Shown piece after piece: positions 1 to 6,865 of a DNA stretch of 64,000 nucleotides. A model generated the notes under the pieces. That model saw nothing but the letters and a program-made list of their open reading frames with translations, was not told where the DNA came from and did not search any database. Source of the stretch: a bacterium (GTDB lineage: Bacteria; Armatimonadota; Abditibacteriia; Abditibacteriales; Abditibacteriaceae); the NCBI GenBank assembly GCA_004172935.1, contig SDZD01000039.1, positions 27,531-91,530 of the forward strand, given 5' to 3'. A program made the translations under genes and the position numbers. Every line of letters begins with the position of its first letter. Positions within the stretch are counted from its first letter, which is position 1.

Positions 1-118
1 TTTCGTTCCCGTCGCCATCCAAAAACCAGAAGGCGTAGGTGCCGCCATCTTCGGATGGGTTGCGACCAATGACGCCGCCATCGGCATAAATCGAGGCGGT
101 ATTTTTGAGCAGGTTCAC
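1..118 (-). CDS. partial RNase H-like phage protein (N-terminus only)
   Basis: This is the first 39 codons of a leftward gene cut by the window edge. Its GTG start at 118-116 overlaps the TGA stop of the Prim-Pol gene (GTGA), so it is probably translationally coupled to it. The peptide contains IYADGGVIGRNPS followed by GGTYAFWFLDGDG. From memory, this resembles phage proteins with an RNase H-like fold, in which an early Asp-Gly-Gly strand precedes a GGT-Y/W-A-F/W strand. Catalytic residues further in cannot be seen. The RNase H-like reading is inference. Confidence 0.6.
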   Translation of the reverse strand, partial: MNLLKNTASIYADGGVIGRNPSEDGGTYAFWFLDGDGNE

Positions 119-1068
119 GCGAACGCACCTCGCATCTGAGCCAAGGTTTGCGGGCGCCGCCGCTCTGGCTGCCAGTTCGGGCGGTCACGGATAACGCGCG
201 GTTCAATCAGTCCGCGATTAAATCCGCTTTGAATCGTTGTGCGAATCTCGCGCGGTTCGAGTCCGATCTGCGCCGCGACCTCATAAAGCGCGGCTTTGAC
301 GGTGTGTTCATCGAGCACGCCACTCGCCACCAGGCGCCCCATCGCGAGCGCCTGATTGTTGAGTTCGTCGTTGCGGTGAGCGCGAGTCGCCGCCAATTTG
401 TCGAGGGCACCGCGTAGCGCGACACGGCCATAGTTCGACGAAACCTCATTCATCGAAAACGGCTGAGACGGCACGGCGATTTCCTGCCGTGTGCGTGTCG
501 CCAGTTCCGCCAGTGGCGCGGGCAATGGCTGCAACGGGTAGCGGTGCGGCGACATCTCGAACCGATATTGATGCCCCGACGCATGAACCGAGGGCGGCGC
601 GGTGCAGCAATTGAGGTCGGCTTTGAGCTCCAGATCGGGAATCTCGAACGCGGTTTCGATGACCTTCTTCGAGGCCCGTACATCGGGCGCAGCGGGCCGC
701 TCGAAATAGAAGTGCATCCCCCTCGACGTTCTCACCATCGGCGTCTGGAAATCAGCGGCCACCTCGACTCCGCACAGGTCGCAAAAACCTGAAACGGCCT
801 CTTCGGTGTCGCAGTCCACGATGCACAGATTGGAGACGGCGCCCGTCACCAGAGCCATGTTGGCACTTGGCGCGATGAGAAACCAATCCTCCACTTCGCG
901 CACGGATGGCAGCTCACGCTGAAACGGCGACCACGCCGAAACCCGTTTGCCCTTCTCGTTGGTGATGAGCGGCAGGATTTCGGAGAACGGCTCTTTGCTA
1001 CGTGGGCGAGTTGGGTAGAAGCTCCAACCCAAACCCAGAAAGCCGAGGGCAAAACGAAGGCGGCTCAA
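115..1068 (-). CDS. Prim-Pol domain protein (bifunctional DNA primase/polymerase N-terminal type)
   Basis: The 317-aa protein has the archaeo-eukaryotic primase-polymerase signature of plasmid and phage replication proteins: an early G-W-x-x-x-P segment (GWSFYP, residues 14-19), the metal-binding D-x-D (IVDCDTEE, Asp85 and Asp87), S-x-G-x-H (TSRGMHFYF, His119) and the late TAPPSVHASG loop (about 157-165). Such enzymes make primers for replication of the element. It lacks the helicase domain found in longer relatives, and no helicase is visible nearby. The start is TTG at 1068, overlapping the previous stop as TTGA, with GAGGTG five bases upstream. The next gene begins inside its own stop codon. 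Confidence 0.85.
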   Translation of the reverse strand: MSRLRFALGFLGLGWSFYPTRPRSKEPFSEILPLITNEKGKRVSAWSPFQRELPSVREVEDWFLIAPSANMALVTGAVSNLCIVDCDTEEAVSGFCDLCGVEVAADFQTPMVRTSRGMHFYFERPAAPDVRASKKVIETAFEIPDLELKADLNCCTAPPSVHASGHQYRFEMSPHRYPLQPLPAPLAELATRTRQEIAVPSQPFSMNEVSSNYGRVALRGALDKLAATRAHRNDELNNQALAMGRLVASGVLDEHTVKAALYEVAAQIGLEPREIRTTIQSGFNRGLIEPRVIRDRPNWQPERRRPQTLAQMRGAFA

Positions 1069-1574
1069 AATGCCACCTCGCGAACAGCAGCCACGGCAGC
1101 GCGTACCGCTTCCATGTACTCAATCGTTGGTTGTTTTTCGCCCCTCTCCTGACCGGGCTTATAGTGACGCCACACTGCGCGCTGTATGTCTTGTGGCACC
1201 AAGGCCCAATGTGTGAAGCACATCAGGTACTTCGGAGAAATCGCCTTGTTGCAACCGCAAGCCGCGCAACGGTGAGTTGAGTCGGGCGCAGGCTCGAAAG
1301 TCGGGTCTACCTTTTTGAGCGCCTTCTCGATGAGAGCCTTTTTGCTTTGCAGGTTGCGCCCACCTTCGCGCTCGATGATAGCCAGAGCGGCCCGGTAGCC
1401 GCCCGAATAGTCGCGCTTACTGGATTCAAAACGACGAATCTGCGAACGGCACCCATCAACGCTGTTATAGATAAGCTCTTGCGCCCATCCTACTTCACCC
1501 ATTCCGAATTGCTCGACGAGTGGTTGATTTTCACGACGAATGCGAACGTATTCAACGAAATCGGGTCGGCTCAA
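1065..1574 (-). CDS. phage-type Zn-finger protein of unknown function
   Basis: This 169-aa protein has a basic, helical N-terminal part and a C-terminal cysteine cluster: CAACGCNKAI, then LMCFTHWALVPQDIQRAVW and HYKPGQ. That C-terminal block (C-x2-C, about 15 residues, M-C-x-x-H-W-x-x-V-P, then a V-W motif) resembles a small domain that I recall from many phage genomes, probably a zinc-binding fold of unknown role. The start is TTG at 1574, overlapping the upstream stop (TTGA). The start context is identical over 19 bp to that of the following gene. Operon position suggests a role in element replication or its regulation, but this is inference. Confidence 0.7.
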   Translation of the reverse strand: MSRPDFVEYVRIRRENQPLVEQFGMGEVGWAQELIYNSVDGCRSQIRRFESSKRDYSGGYRAALAIIEREGGRNLQSKKALIEKALKKVDPTFEPAPDSTHRCAACGCNKAISPKYLMCFTHWALVPQDIQRAVWRHYKPGQERGEKQPTIEYMEAVRAAVAAVREVAF

Positions 1575-1915
1575 AATGCCACCTCCTGATGGGCGTGCAT
1601 TTGGGACTCGCGCTCACGACGCAGCGACGCGCGGGCATCACAGCGCCGGGCGCCGAGCGTGATGTGCTTATCCAGCACGCAGCGAAGGTCGTAGGCTTCG
1701 CGCAAATCGGCGCAGTTATAGAGCGGCCATGTCTGGCACTGCCCATCACGCAAAACAGCGGCGAATACTCCGAACCCCTCGACGACGGGCCAGATGCACA
1801 GCGAATCGCCTTCGTGAAGGTAAACGCAGTCGGTGAGGTCGGTATAAACCCGCGTCATTTTCTGAGTAGGACGCCCCTGAATGCGGCGCAGATAACCAAT
1901 AAAGCGGCGAATCAT
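1571..1915 (-). CDS. hypothetical protein (114 aa) in the element operon
   Basis: I do not recognise this protein. It starts with a basic stretch (MIRRFIGYLRRIQGR) and has a central region with scattered cysteines (DCVYLHEGDSLCIWPV, then CQTWPLYNCADLREAYDLRC). No catalytic motif or membrane segment is evident. The ATG at 1915 overlaps the stop of the upstream gene (ATGA), and its own last codons (EVAF and stop) carry the GGAGGTG ribosome-binding site for the next gene. Tight coupling on both sides supports it as a real gene. Confidence 0.6.
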   Translation of the reverse strand: MIRRFIGYLRRIQGRPTQKMTRVYTDLTDCVYLHEGDSLCIWPVVEGFGVFAAVLRDGQCQTWPLYNCADLREAYDLRCVLDKHITLGARRCDARASLRRERESQMHAHQEVAF

Positions 1916-3144
1916 GCGGCCTCACCTGCCTCGACTGGTTGGCCCCAGGTCAACACCTTGGCGTCGATAGCCCCGGCCAAACAGCGCGCGGCCTCAGGCT
2001 TGAGGTCATTCCACGAACCAACCGCGTCGAATTGATGGTCGAGCAAGACCTGATTGCCATTCATCAAGCGCTCATCGCGTCCCGTCTTGCCCGTATCGAG
2101 TCCTGCCGCACTGGCGACTGCCCACAGATGCTTGATGTGCTTGGGGAGCGTCGGCTTCGACGAATGATGCCCCGCGTTCGGGCAATCCTCGAAATGCGAG
2201 TAGCCATCGCGAGTGACCGGGACACTCGCGCCCTTATCGGTTTTGACGAAGTAGATCTCTTTGCCGCACGAGGTGCAGTTCGTGGCGCGGGCGCCTTTAT
2301 GAATGGTGTAGCGCGGGCGCTTTTTAGTGGGGATTGAGGCGGTATCGTCCGTATTGAGTTCGCTATCGTCGGGAACACGCTCGCCCGTTTCATCGGCCAA
2401 TTTCTCGGCGGCTTGGCGTGCGTAGACTTCCCACTTCTCACATTTTGCCAGAGCGACGCGCTTGCTTTCGCCCTCGGCAACGGGTTTGGGCTTGGTGTCA
2501 GTGGCAGTCCGGTAGCCAGCAGCAACGGCAGCGCGTCGGGCGCGCTCGCAGCGTTCCAGCAATTCGCGCGAAGCCACCAAAACCATACGCGGCTCCGGTT
2601 CTTGGGTGGGCGTGCTGTTACTGGTTTCCTCGGTGTCCTTCGACGAGAATAACGAGCTGGTGCGTGTGGCTAAGAGCGTGGCGTCGATGAGGGCGCGCTT
2701 CTTCGCCATTTTGAGAATCGTGTTGGCGACGTTGGCGGCATCCTGCTTGGCATATTTGCGTTCACGAGAATTACACGCGCCGAGTCCCTCCGCTTCGACA
2801 ATACCTGTGCGCTTATTGACGACGGAAACCTTCACCTCGTAAGAGCAAAAAGGCACTTTGTCGCAGAAGTTCTCGACGCGGTGCGTCGTCTCGTATTTGG
2901 TGGAGAAGCCAAAAATAGCGAGCAATTTCTCGGCACCGGGCTTGAACAGCGTCGGCTTGGGCGTGCTGGGAATGCAGCCGTAATCGGCCTCCAAAATCAT
3001 CTGCTCGCGAACGAACTGGCGCACATCGTTCATGCGTCGCTCGTACTCGGCAGAGGTGATGACCATTTCGGGCATAAAATCGGGCTTAGCCGAGCGCGCG
3101 GGTTCGCGCAGCTCGGCAGCGGGTGTCGCTCTAACGGGTTGCAT
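1912..3144 (-). CDS. phage/plasmid conserved protein with KPTLFKPGAEKL motif and C-terminal Zn-ribbon
   Basis: The 410-aa protein has two recognisable parts. Residues about 45-165 carry DYGCIPSTPKPTLFKPGAEK and an alternating strand region (CSYEVKVSVVNKRTGIVEAEG) ending in KYAKQDAANVANTILKMAKKRA. I recall this block in many phage and plasmid proteins encoded near recombination or replication genes, where it is usually left as hypothetical. Around residues 290-320 is a Zn-ribbon-like C-x2-C region (CTSCGKEIYF) followed by DGYSHFEDC. The ATG at 3144 has AGGAGG six bases upstream. A role in single-strand DNA handling would fit the context but is inference. Confidence 0.65.
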   Translation of the reverse strand: MQPVRATPAAELREPARSAKPDFMPEMVITSAEYERRMNDVRQFVREQMILEADYGCIPSTPKPTLFKPGAEKLLAIFGFSTKYETTHRVENFCDKVPFCSYEVKVSVVNKRTGIVEAEGLGACNSRERKYAKQDAANVANTILKMAKKRALIDATLLATRTSSLFSSKDTEETSNSTPTQEPEPRMVLVASRELLERCERARRAAVAAGYRTATDTKPKPVAEGESKRVALAKCEKWEVYARQAAEKLADETGERVPDDSELNTDDTASIPTKKRPRYTIHKGARATNCTSCGKEIYFVKTDKGASVPVTRDGYSHFEDCPNAGHHSSKPTLPKHIKHLWAVASAAGLDTGKTGRDERLMNGNQVLLDHQFDAVGSWNDLKPEAARCLAGAIDAKVLTWGQPVEAGEAA

Positions 3145-3355
3145 ATTGGGCCTCCTGTGGGGCGTTGAGTGCGCGGTCGGCCATCACGGCACGCCACCGC
3201 TCGGACTCCTCGGCAGCCATGCGGGCCAGAGTCAGGTTGAGAATGCGGTCGCGTTTCAATTGGCGGCGAACCGTGCGCCACTGGCGAAAGCGAATCCGAA
3301 ACGGCAGATGCACCAGGGCCAGAACCGCGAGGATGATGAAGATTTCGCCGTCCAT
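3131..3355 (-). CDS. small membrane-anchored protein (74 aa)
   Basis: A short protein with one N-terminal hydrophobic segment (IFIILAVLALVHLPF), then a strongly basic stretch (RIRFRQWRTVRRQLKRDR) and an amphipathic tail. This predicts a single-pass membrane anchor with a cytoplasmic basic helix. It starts by TAATG overlap with the upstream stop and overlaps the next gene by 14 bp, as expected in this operon. There is no family match that I recognise. Confidence 0.5.
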   Translation of the reverse strand: MDGEIFIILAVLALVHLPFRIRFRQWRTVRRQLKRDRILNLTLARMAAEESERWRAVMADRALNAPQEAQYATR

Positions 3356-4089
3356 TAGGCAGCCTCCTTCCTAGCGGCTCGCGATGCGAGAACCATTTTT
3401 GAGATTTGATCTAACGTGTAATGCCCGTAACTTTCCGATGGCATAACAGCGCGGTCACTGTTCCAGGTTGCGGGGTCAATTCTCAAAAAGAAGAAGGTTT
3501 CAGCAAAGAGCTGAGCCTGATGCATATTCTCGAAAGGCCCTAGCGACCATTTGCCTGACTCAGTGCATAGAAGTCCCACTCGGTTTTTGGGGTACCGAGT
3601 GACCGAAGAAATCCAAGTTGCTTTTTCAGCATCCCAAAGAACTTCCAAGTTCCACTGAAATTTTCTGGTGCTATAGGAGGTCAAAAAGATTGACCTCATT
3701 TCATCTGTAGCAAACGAACCAAAATCATCGGCCTTGCAGTGCCATGTCAGATTGAGTGCTGAGTACGTAGGCGGTGCGCCTTTGTTCTGCAAGAATTGCT
3801 TGCCTGCTTCGGTTAGTGAAAAACGGAAGTCTGCCGGCCTTTCTTGAGTGGGAGCAAAAACATTTTTCGGCAAATACTTGATGTAACCACTGTCCTGTAG
3901 ATGGGCGCAGTGACGCTTTAACTCCAAAAGAGACAGCGAAATCCCTTGCTTTCGTAGGCTCGCTTGAATGCCCTTCACTTTTCGCGAGGGAACTGCCGAC
4001 AGCACTATTAGAATAGCTTTCGAGGTGCGTTTGGAAGATACCTTTAGCAACTCTGATTTCTTGGTTTCGTGTAAAATTTCTGTTGACAT
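3355..4089 (-). CDS. hypothetical protein with N-terminal winged-helix-like region
   Basis: In this 244-aa protein, residues about 20-105 look like a winged-helix domain: helix SKAILIVLSAVPSRKVKGI, a second helix region with ISLSLLELKRHCAHLQDSG, then a YIKYLP wing and FSLTEAGKQFL, as in helix-turn-helix proteins ending with the LTxxGxxFL pattern. The C-terminal 140 residues are not recognised. It may be a regulator or a replication-associated DNA-binding protein. Its GC content is lower than that of its operon neighbours, and a 57-bp gap with a 9-bp hairpin separates it from the upstream gene, so its expression may be controlled separately. Confidence 0.6.
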   Translation of the reverse strand: MSTEILHETKKSELLKVSSKRTSKAILIVLSAVPSRKVKGIQASLRKQGISLSLLELKRHCAHLQDSGYIKYLPKNVFAPTQERPADFRFSLTEAGKQFLQNKGAPPTYSALNLTWHCKADDFGSFATDEMRSIFLTSYSTRKFQWNLEVLWDAEKATWISSVTRYPKNRVGLLCTESGKWSLGPFENMHQAQLFAETFFFLRIDPATWNSDRAVMPSESYGHYTLDQISKMVLASRAARKEAA

Positions 4090-4102
4090 TTTTGTTGAAT
4101 TG

Positions 4103-4134
4103 AATGGCTCGTCTGTTGGCTCAGGCGAGCCATT
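4103..4134. other. hairpin in the 57-bp gap before the winged-helix gene
   Basis: AATGGCTCG at 4103-4111 pairs with CGAGCCATT at 4126-4134 across a 14-nt loop. It lies between the stop of the AUC-start gene and the ATG of the 244-aa protein, the only sizeable gap in the leftward operon. No U-tract follows on the minus strand, so attenuation or RNA processing is more likely than simple termination. Confidence 0.45.
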
Positions 4135-4146
4135 TGTCGTTTGTGA

Positions 4147-4485
4147 TTAAAGAAGTTCGTCGAGCGAGGTTTGTTGTTCGCGGGTAGAGAGGTGGCGGGT
4201 GGAAATGACTTCGCCGGTATCCTCGCGAATCGTCTCGCAGATGCCTTTGAAGTGATTGATTGCCTCGCGAACAGGAACGTCGCGGTACTCGATGCCGGTT
4301 AGGGCGCAGTCGCAGAGAACGTTGACTTCGAGCCTCTTTTCCTTGATTTGGCGGGTGAACTCGGCGGCGCTTTCTTTTTTGGCGCCTTCGAGCTTTCGCA
4401 GTTCGTCAACGGCGCGAGCGTTACGGTCGGAGAATTCGACTCGCTCATCTTCGCTGAGCTTGCAGGGTAGATTTCGGGTTTCGAT
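4147..4485 (-). CDS. phage conserved hypothetical protein with an apparent AUC start codon
   Basis: An open frame of 112 codons runs from 4485 to TAA at 4147. It has no ATG, GTG or TTG near its beginning. An in-frame TGA lies three codons before an ATC at 4485-4483, and a full AAGGAGGTG Shine-Dalgarno ends seven bases before that ATC. The product begins ETRNLPCKLSEDERVEFSD, continues with a charged helical middle (about 25-50), and ends DTGEVISTRHLSTREQQTSL. From memory this matches a phage family whose members start with a short ...LPV(R/K)L segment and end with a DTGE...R...ERQ.SL block, which supports initiation exactly here. Alternatives are a frameshift fusion with the 4646 frame or a single-base sequencing error in an ATG. 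Confidence 0.65.
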   Translation of the reverse strand: METRNLPCKLSEDERVEFSDRNARAVDELRKLEGAKKESAAEFTRQIKEKRLEVNVLCDCALTGIEYRDVPVREAINHFKGICETIREDTGEVISTRHLSTREQQTSLDELL

Positions 4486-4646
4486 GGGGTTTCACCTCCT
4501 TGGGCTGGTTTTTTGGGGCGTTCGTAGAAGCGGCGCGTGGCTGCCAGAAGATACGGTGTGCGGCGCACATGGGCCGCAGCCTCTTCGAGTCCTTCCGTTT
4601 CCCCCCAGGGGCCATAGACCCCGTGAATGGTGAGAATTACGCTCAT
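4299..4646 (-). CDS. short ORF upstream of the AUC-start gene (only its first part likely real)
   Basis: The ATG at 4646 overlaps the stop of the HTH gene (ATGA). Its first 50 or so codons give a plausible peptide (MSVILTIHGVYGPWGETEGL, then YLLAATRRFYERPKK). From about 4485 onward the frame is occupied by the better-supported AUC-start gene, and the reading becomes Ser/Pro/Lys-rich and shadow-like. So the biological product may be a short protein that overlaps its neighbour, or the N-terminal half of a protein fused to it by a frameshift near 4480-4500. The function is unknown. Confidence 0.35.
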   Translation of the reverse strand: MSVILTIHGVYGPWGETEGLEEAAAHVRRTPYLLAATRRFYERPKKPAQGGETPSKPEIYPASSAKMSESNSPTVTLAPLTNCESSKAPKKKAPPSSPAKSRKRGSKSTFSATAP

Positions 4647-4906
4647 CGCGACACCTCGCCCATCGCCGGAATGACGATACCGCGCCGGGCCGCTTCTGCT
4701 ACGAGGGATTCGTACTCAACGCTGCGACCATTCCACACCACTTCTTCCAAGCCGCCTTCGCGCTTATCGAGCAAATCGTAGATGCGACGCTCTGAAATGC
4801 CGAGCAGGTCGGCGGCTGTTTTGATGGTGACACAAAACAGCCGCCCGTCGATGTGTGCGACGCTAAAGCCTCGTGATGGGGTGGTCAACTCGTTTGCGTT
4901 TGGCAT
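4643..4906 (-). CDS. excisionase-like / HTH DNA-binding protein
   Basis: A small protein (87 aa from ATG 4906) with a MerR/excisionase-like helix-turn-helix: TIKTAADLLGISERRIYDLLDKREGGLEEVV... with a downstream WNGRSVEYESLVAEAARRG wing/helix. Such proteins act as recombination directionality factors or as regulators of mobile elements. I prefer the start at 4906 (GAAGGG four bases upstream) over the longer frame from 4936. It is the first gene of the leftward operon and lies next to the operator-like half-sites, which suggests it may bind there. Xis function is inference from the fold and from the integrase in the same element. Confidence 0.65.
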   Translation of the reverse strand: MPNANELTTPSRGFSVAHIDGRLFCVTIKTAADLLGISERRIYDLLDKREGGLEEVVWNGRSVEYESLVAEAARRGIVIPAMGEVSR

Positions 4907-4938
4907 GATTCCCTTCATGCTCCCTTTTAGGGTCATTC

Positions 4939-4989
4939 AAGGGAACATAAAGGGAATTCTACAACCCTTAAATAAACCTTGCAACCTTT
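4939..4989. promoter_or_regulatory. cluster of AAGGG/CCTT half-sites in the divergent control region
   Basis: Between the two divergent operons, AAGGGA occurs at 4939 and 4950, then its complement appears as ACCCTT at 4964, AACCTT at 4975 and AACCTTT at 4983. Spacing is about 8-14 bp, close to helical phasing, with two forward copies followed by three reversed ones. More AAGGG copies lie in the adjoining start of the HTH gene. The layout looks like an operator for a cooperative DNA-binding protein, plausibly the neighbouring HTH/Xis-like protein. Confidence 0.45.
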
Positions 4990-5032
4990 AGCGGCAATAT
5001 TTTGAACTAGGCGACAAGGAGGGCGTATTAAG

Positions 5033-5506
5033 GTGTTTAAAAAGCACCTCATGGCGCACCTATTCGTTATGCCCCGTTCGCCTCTATCAACAGGGGATTC
5101 ATCGCAGACCTACAAACCAGAACTACCGGACAGCGCGCCCGACAGAATAGCGGTCAATATGACTGTGGGTGATAGGAGGGTTCTTGAAAGCAAGGCCAAA
5201 TCCGCCCGCAAGTCAGCAACTCAATGGATTATTTCTTGTATTAATGGGGAATTAGAGGGAAATTCAAAGTCCCTTGAAGGCGACAAAAAGCCGTCATCCC
5301 TACACATTTTCTTTGGCCTTGACCGTAGGCGTCGCGCTTTAGCAGATGAGACTGCTAAAAAGCTCGGCTTTCTAGCTACGGATGATTTAGCTAAAGACCT
5401 TCTCCATCGTGCCATCGAAGATCCCGAATTGGCGGAAGAATTTTTATTCGGAAAGTTGCGTGCGCGCCTTCAATCCGATTCGACTAACCAAAAGAAAGCT
5501 GCCTAA
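5033..5506 (+). CDS. hypothetical protein, first gene of the rightward element operon
   Basis: This is a 157-aa soluble protein that I do not recognise. The region AVNMTVGDRRVLESKAKSARKSATQWIISCI (about 40-70) resembles a beta-strand followed by two helices, the layout of ribbon-helix-helix-type DNA-binding proteins. The rest is charged and helical (RRRRALADETAKKLGFLATDDL). The start is GTG at 5033, with AAGGAGGG ahead of it. ATG at 5051 (MAHLFV) is an alternative. It lies directly next to the divergent operator-like region, so a regulatory role is possible but unproven. Confidence 0.6.
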   Translation: MFKKHLMAHLFVMPRSPLSTGDSSQTYKPELPDSAPDRIAVNMTVGDRRVLESKAKSARKSATQWIISCINGELEGNSKSLEGDKKPSSLHIFFGLDRRRRALADETAKKLGFLATDDLAKDLLHRAIEDPELAEEFLFGKLRARLQSDSTNQKKAA

Positions 5507-5512
5507 TGAAAT

Positions 5513-6019
5513 TTGGAGTTCTTCCCCGTGTCTGTTGGATTTTGCGCCCACCTTTATTACCCCGACGAGCCATTTAACGCTGGTGCATTCGAGTCATGGC
5601 ATCATCGCCCGTCCAATTATCGTCCTGACGAAGAACCAGAAAGCGCTGTTGAAGTCGCTCAGGATTACGTGCCCCGATATTCGTGGCTTGACTCGGCAGT
5701 AGCCGAAATAAAAGCGCGCAAATCGCTCATTCCCAAAGCGACGCTTAAGCCTCTTTTCCGCTTGGTGCCCTTCAAGCCAAATGAGATCGAACCCAGTGAA
5801 GAGGACATGGTTTGGGATAGCGGCGAAAGCCATGTTCGACTATGCCTCATTCAATCGTTCCACTTGCTTGAAGAGGCGAGCAAAAGCGGCAGCCTCACCT
5901 ATAAAGAGCACTTGAAATATGTTCGCCGCGTCCATCAATACGCGGCGCAGATGGAACGTGACCTCACGCCTTCACTCGGTTCACGCATCATGCAATTGGT
6001 ACGACCAGATGAAAATTAA
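5513..6019 (+). CDS. hypothetical protein of the element (about 163-168 aa)
   Basis: This protein is not recognised. It is an acidic, soluble protein with tryptophan/proline-rich N-terminal residues (YYPDEPFNAGAFESWHHRPS) and a helical C-terminal part (LCLIQSFHLLEEASKSGSLTYKEHLKYVRRVHQYAAQ). The start is uncertain: TTG at 5513 lies right after the upstream stop, while GTG at 5528 has a GGAG about 10 bases upstream. The ATG overlapping the upstream stop at 5506 is in another frame and closes quickly. The stop overlaps the start of the next gene by 11 bp. Confidence 0.5.
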   Translation: MEFFPVSVGFCAHLYYPDEPFNAGAFESWHHRPSNYRPDEEPESAVEVAQDYVPRYSWLDSAVAEIKARKSLIPKATLKPLFRLVPFKPNEIEPSEEDMVWDSGESHVRLCLIQSFHLLEEASKSGSLTYKEHLKYVRRVHQYAAQMERDLTPSLGSRIMQLVRPDEN

Positions 6020-6860
6020 GATTGAAATGAAAAAACTACTCTCTTTCATAATCCCTAGCACGCTTTTATTGGGACTAATTTCTACAGGCCATGGGGATAA
6101 AGCTAAGACGCGCAAACCACCGGGAGAGCATCCCGTCAAAGGCTACTATCGAAAAGATGGTACTTATGTGCGCCCTCATACTGCTGGGCACGGGCCATTA
6201 GCAGATAAAGAATCTTCTGGCTCATCGGGCGGTTCTGGTTCCGGCACATCTAACTCATTTTTATTTGAACCATCCGCCACTCCAACACCACGCCCGGCGA
6301 TTGGCGGCAACTGGACGCTCCCGCGTCCTTCCCCAAGTGTCAGTAATGTTATCCCCGCTAAGCTCTCGGCGACACAAGAAGCATATTTAGAGCAAGTGCG
6401 GAAGCTGGCTAAAGAGGCGCAGATACGGCATTTTCTTGTTGAATCAGGTGTGCATAAGTACCGCACCAATACTGAGGTTTGGGGCAGAGTCGCAGTGCTT
6501 GATGATGTCTCTGATGTAAGAATCTCTGACTCTGATCCAGCCAGCCCAAGAATGGATTTAGCCCAAAAGGCCATCCTCAATAATCTGCTTACCCTTGAGG
6601 AAATCGCAGGCTCGATTTCTTCGATTGACCCAGTACCCGCCTCGTGCGCCGACATTGACCAAAATCTTCAGAAATACGGTCAGTCTGCAATCGACGCCAT
6701 AAAGCAGATAAAAGAGGCAATTAATTCAGAGGATGCCGAGCAATTAAGCCAAGGCGAAGATGCACTTTCGGATAGCTTGATTTATTTAGATGAGGCGACT
6801 ACGGATATTAGGAAGCACCTCATAGGCTCATCACCCAAGAAAACCTACGTCCCCGGCTAA
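6009..6860 (+). CDS. secreted protein with YYRKDGTYVRPH motif
   Basis: The protein starts at ATG 6009 or ATG 6027. Both give a typical signal peptide (MKKLLSFIIPSTLLLGLIST). After cleavage comes a motif I know from many secreted bacterial proteins, VKGYYRKDGTYVRPHT, then a Gly/Ser/Thr/Pro linker, a coiled helical region with KLSATQEAYLEQVRKLAKEAQI and a C-terminal helical domain (CADIDQNLQKYGQSAIDAI). It is probably periplasmic or extracellular. The function is unknown. A longer open frame back to 5919 lies inside the previous gene and is unlikely. Secreted cargo beside an integrase suggests an accessory rather than a core function. Confidence 0.6.
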   Translation: MKIKIEMKKLLSFIIPSTLLLGLISTGHGDKAKTRKPPGEHPVKGYYRKDGTYVRPHTAGHGPLADKESSGSSGGSGSGTSNSFLFEPSATPTPRPAIGGNWTLPRPSPSVSNVIPAKLSATQEAYLEQVRKLAKEAQIRHFLVESGVHKYRTNTEVWGRVAVLDDVSDVRISDSDPASPRMDLAQKAILNNLLTLEEIAGSISSIDPVPASCADIDQNLQKYGQSAIDAIKQIKEAINSEDAEQLSQGEDALSDSLIYLDEATTDIRKHLIGSSPKKTYVPG

Positions 6861-6865
6861 CCACA

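Noticed and set aside
5919..6008. N-terminal extension of the secreted YYRKDG protein
   Set aside because: The extension lies inside the preceding gene in another frame and would bury the signal peptide.
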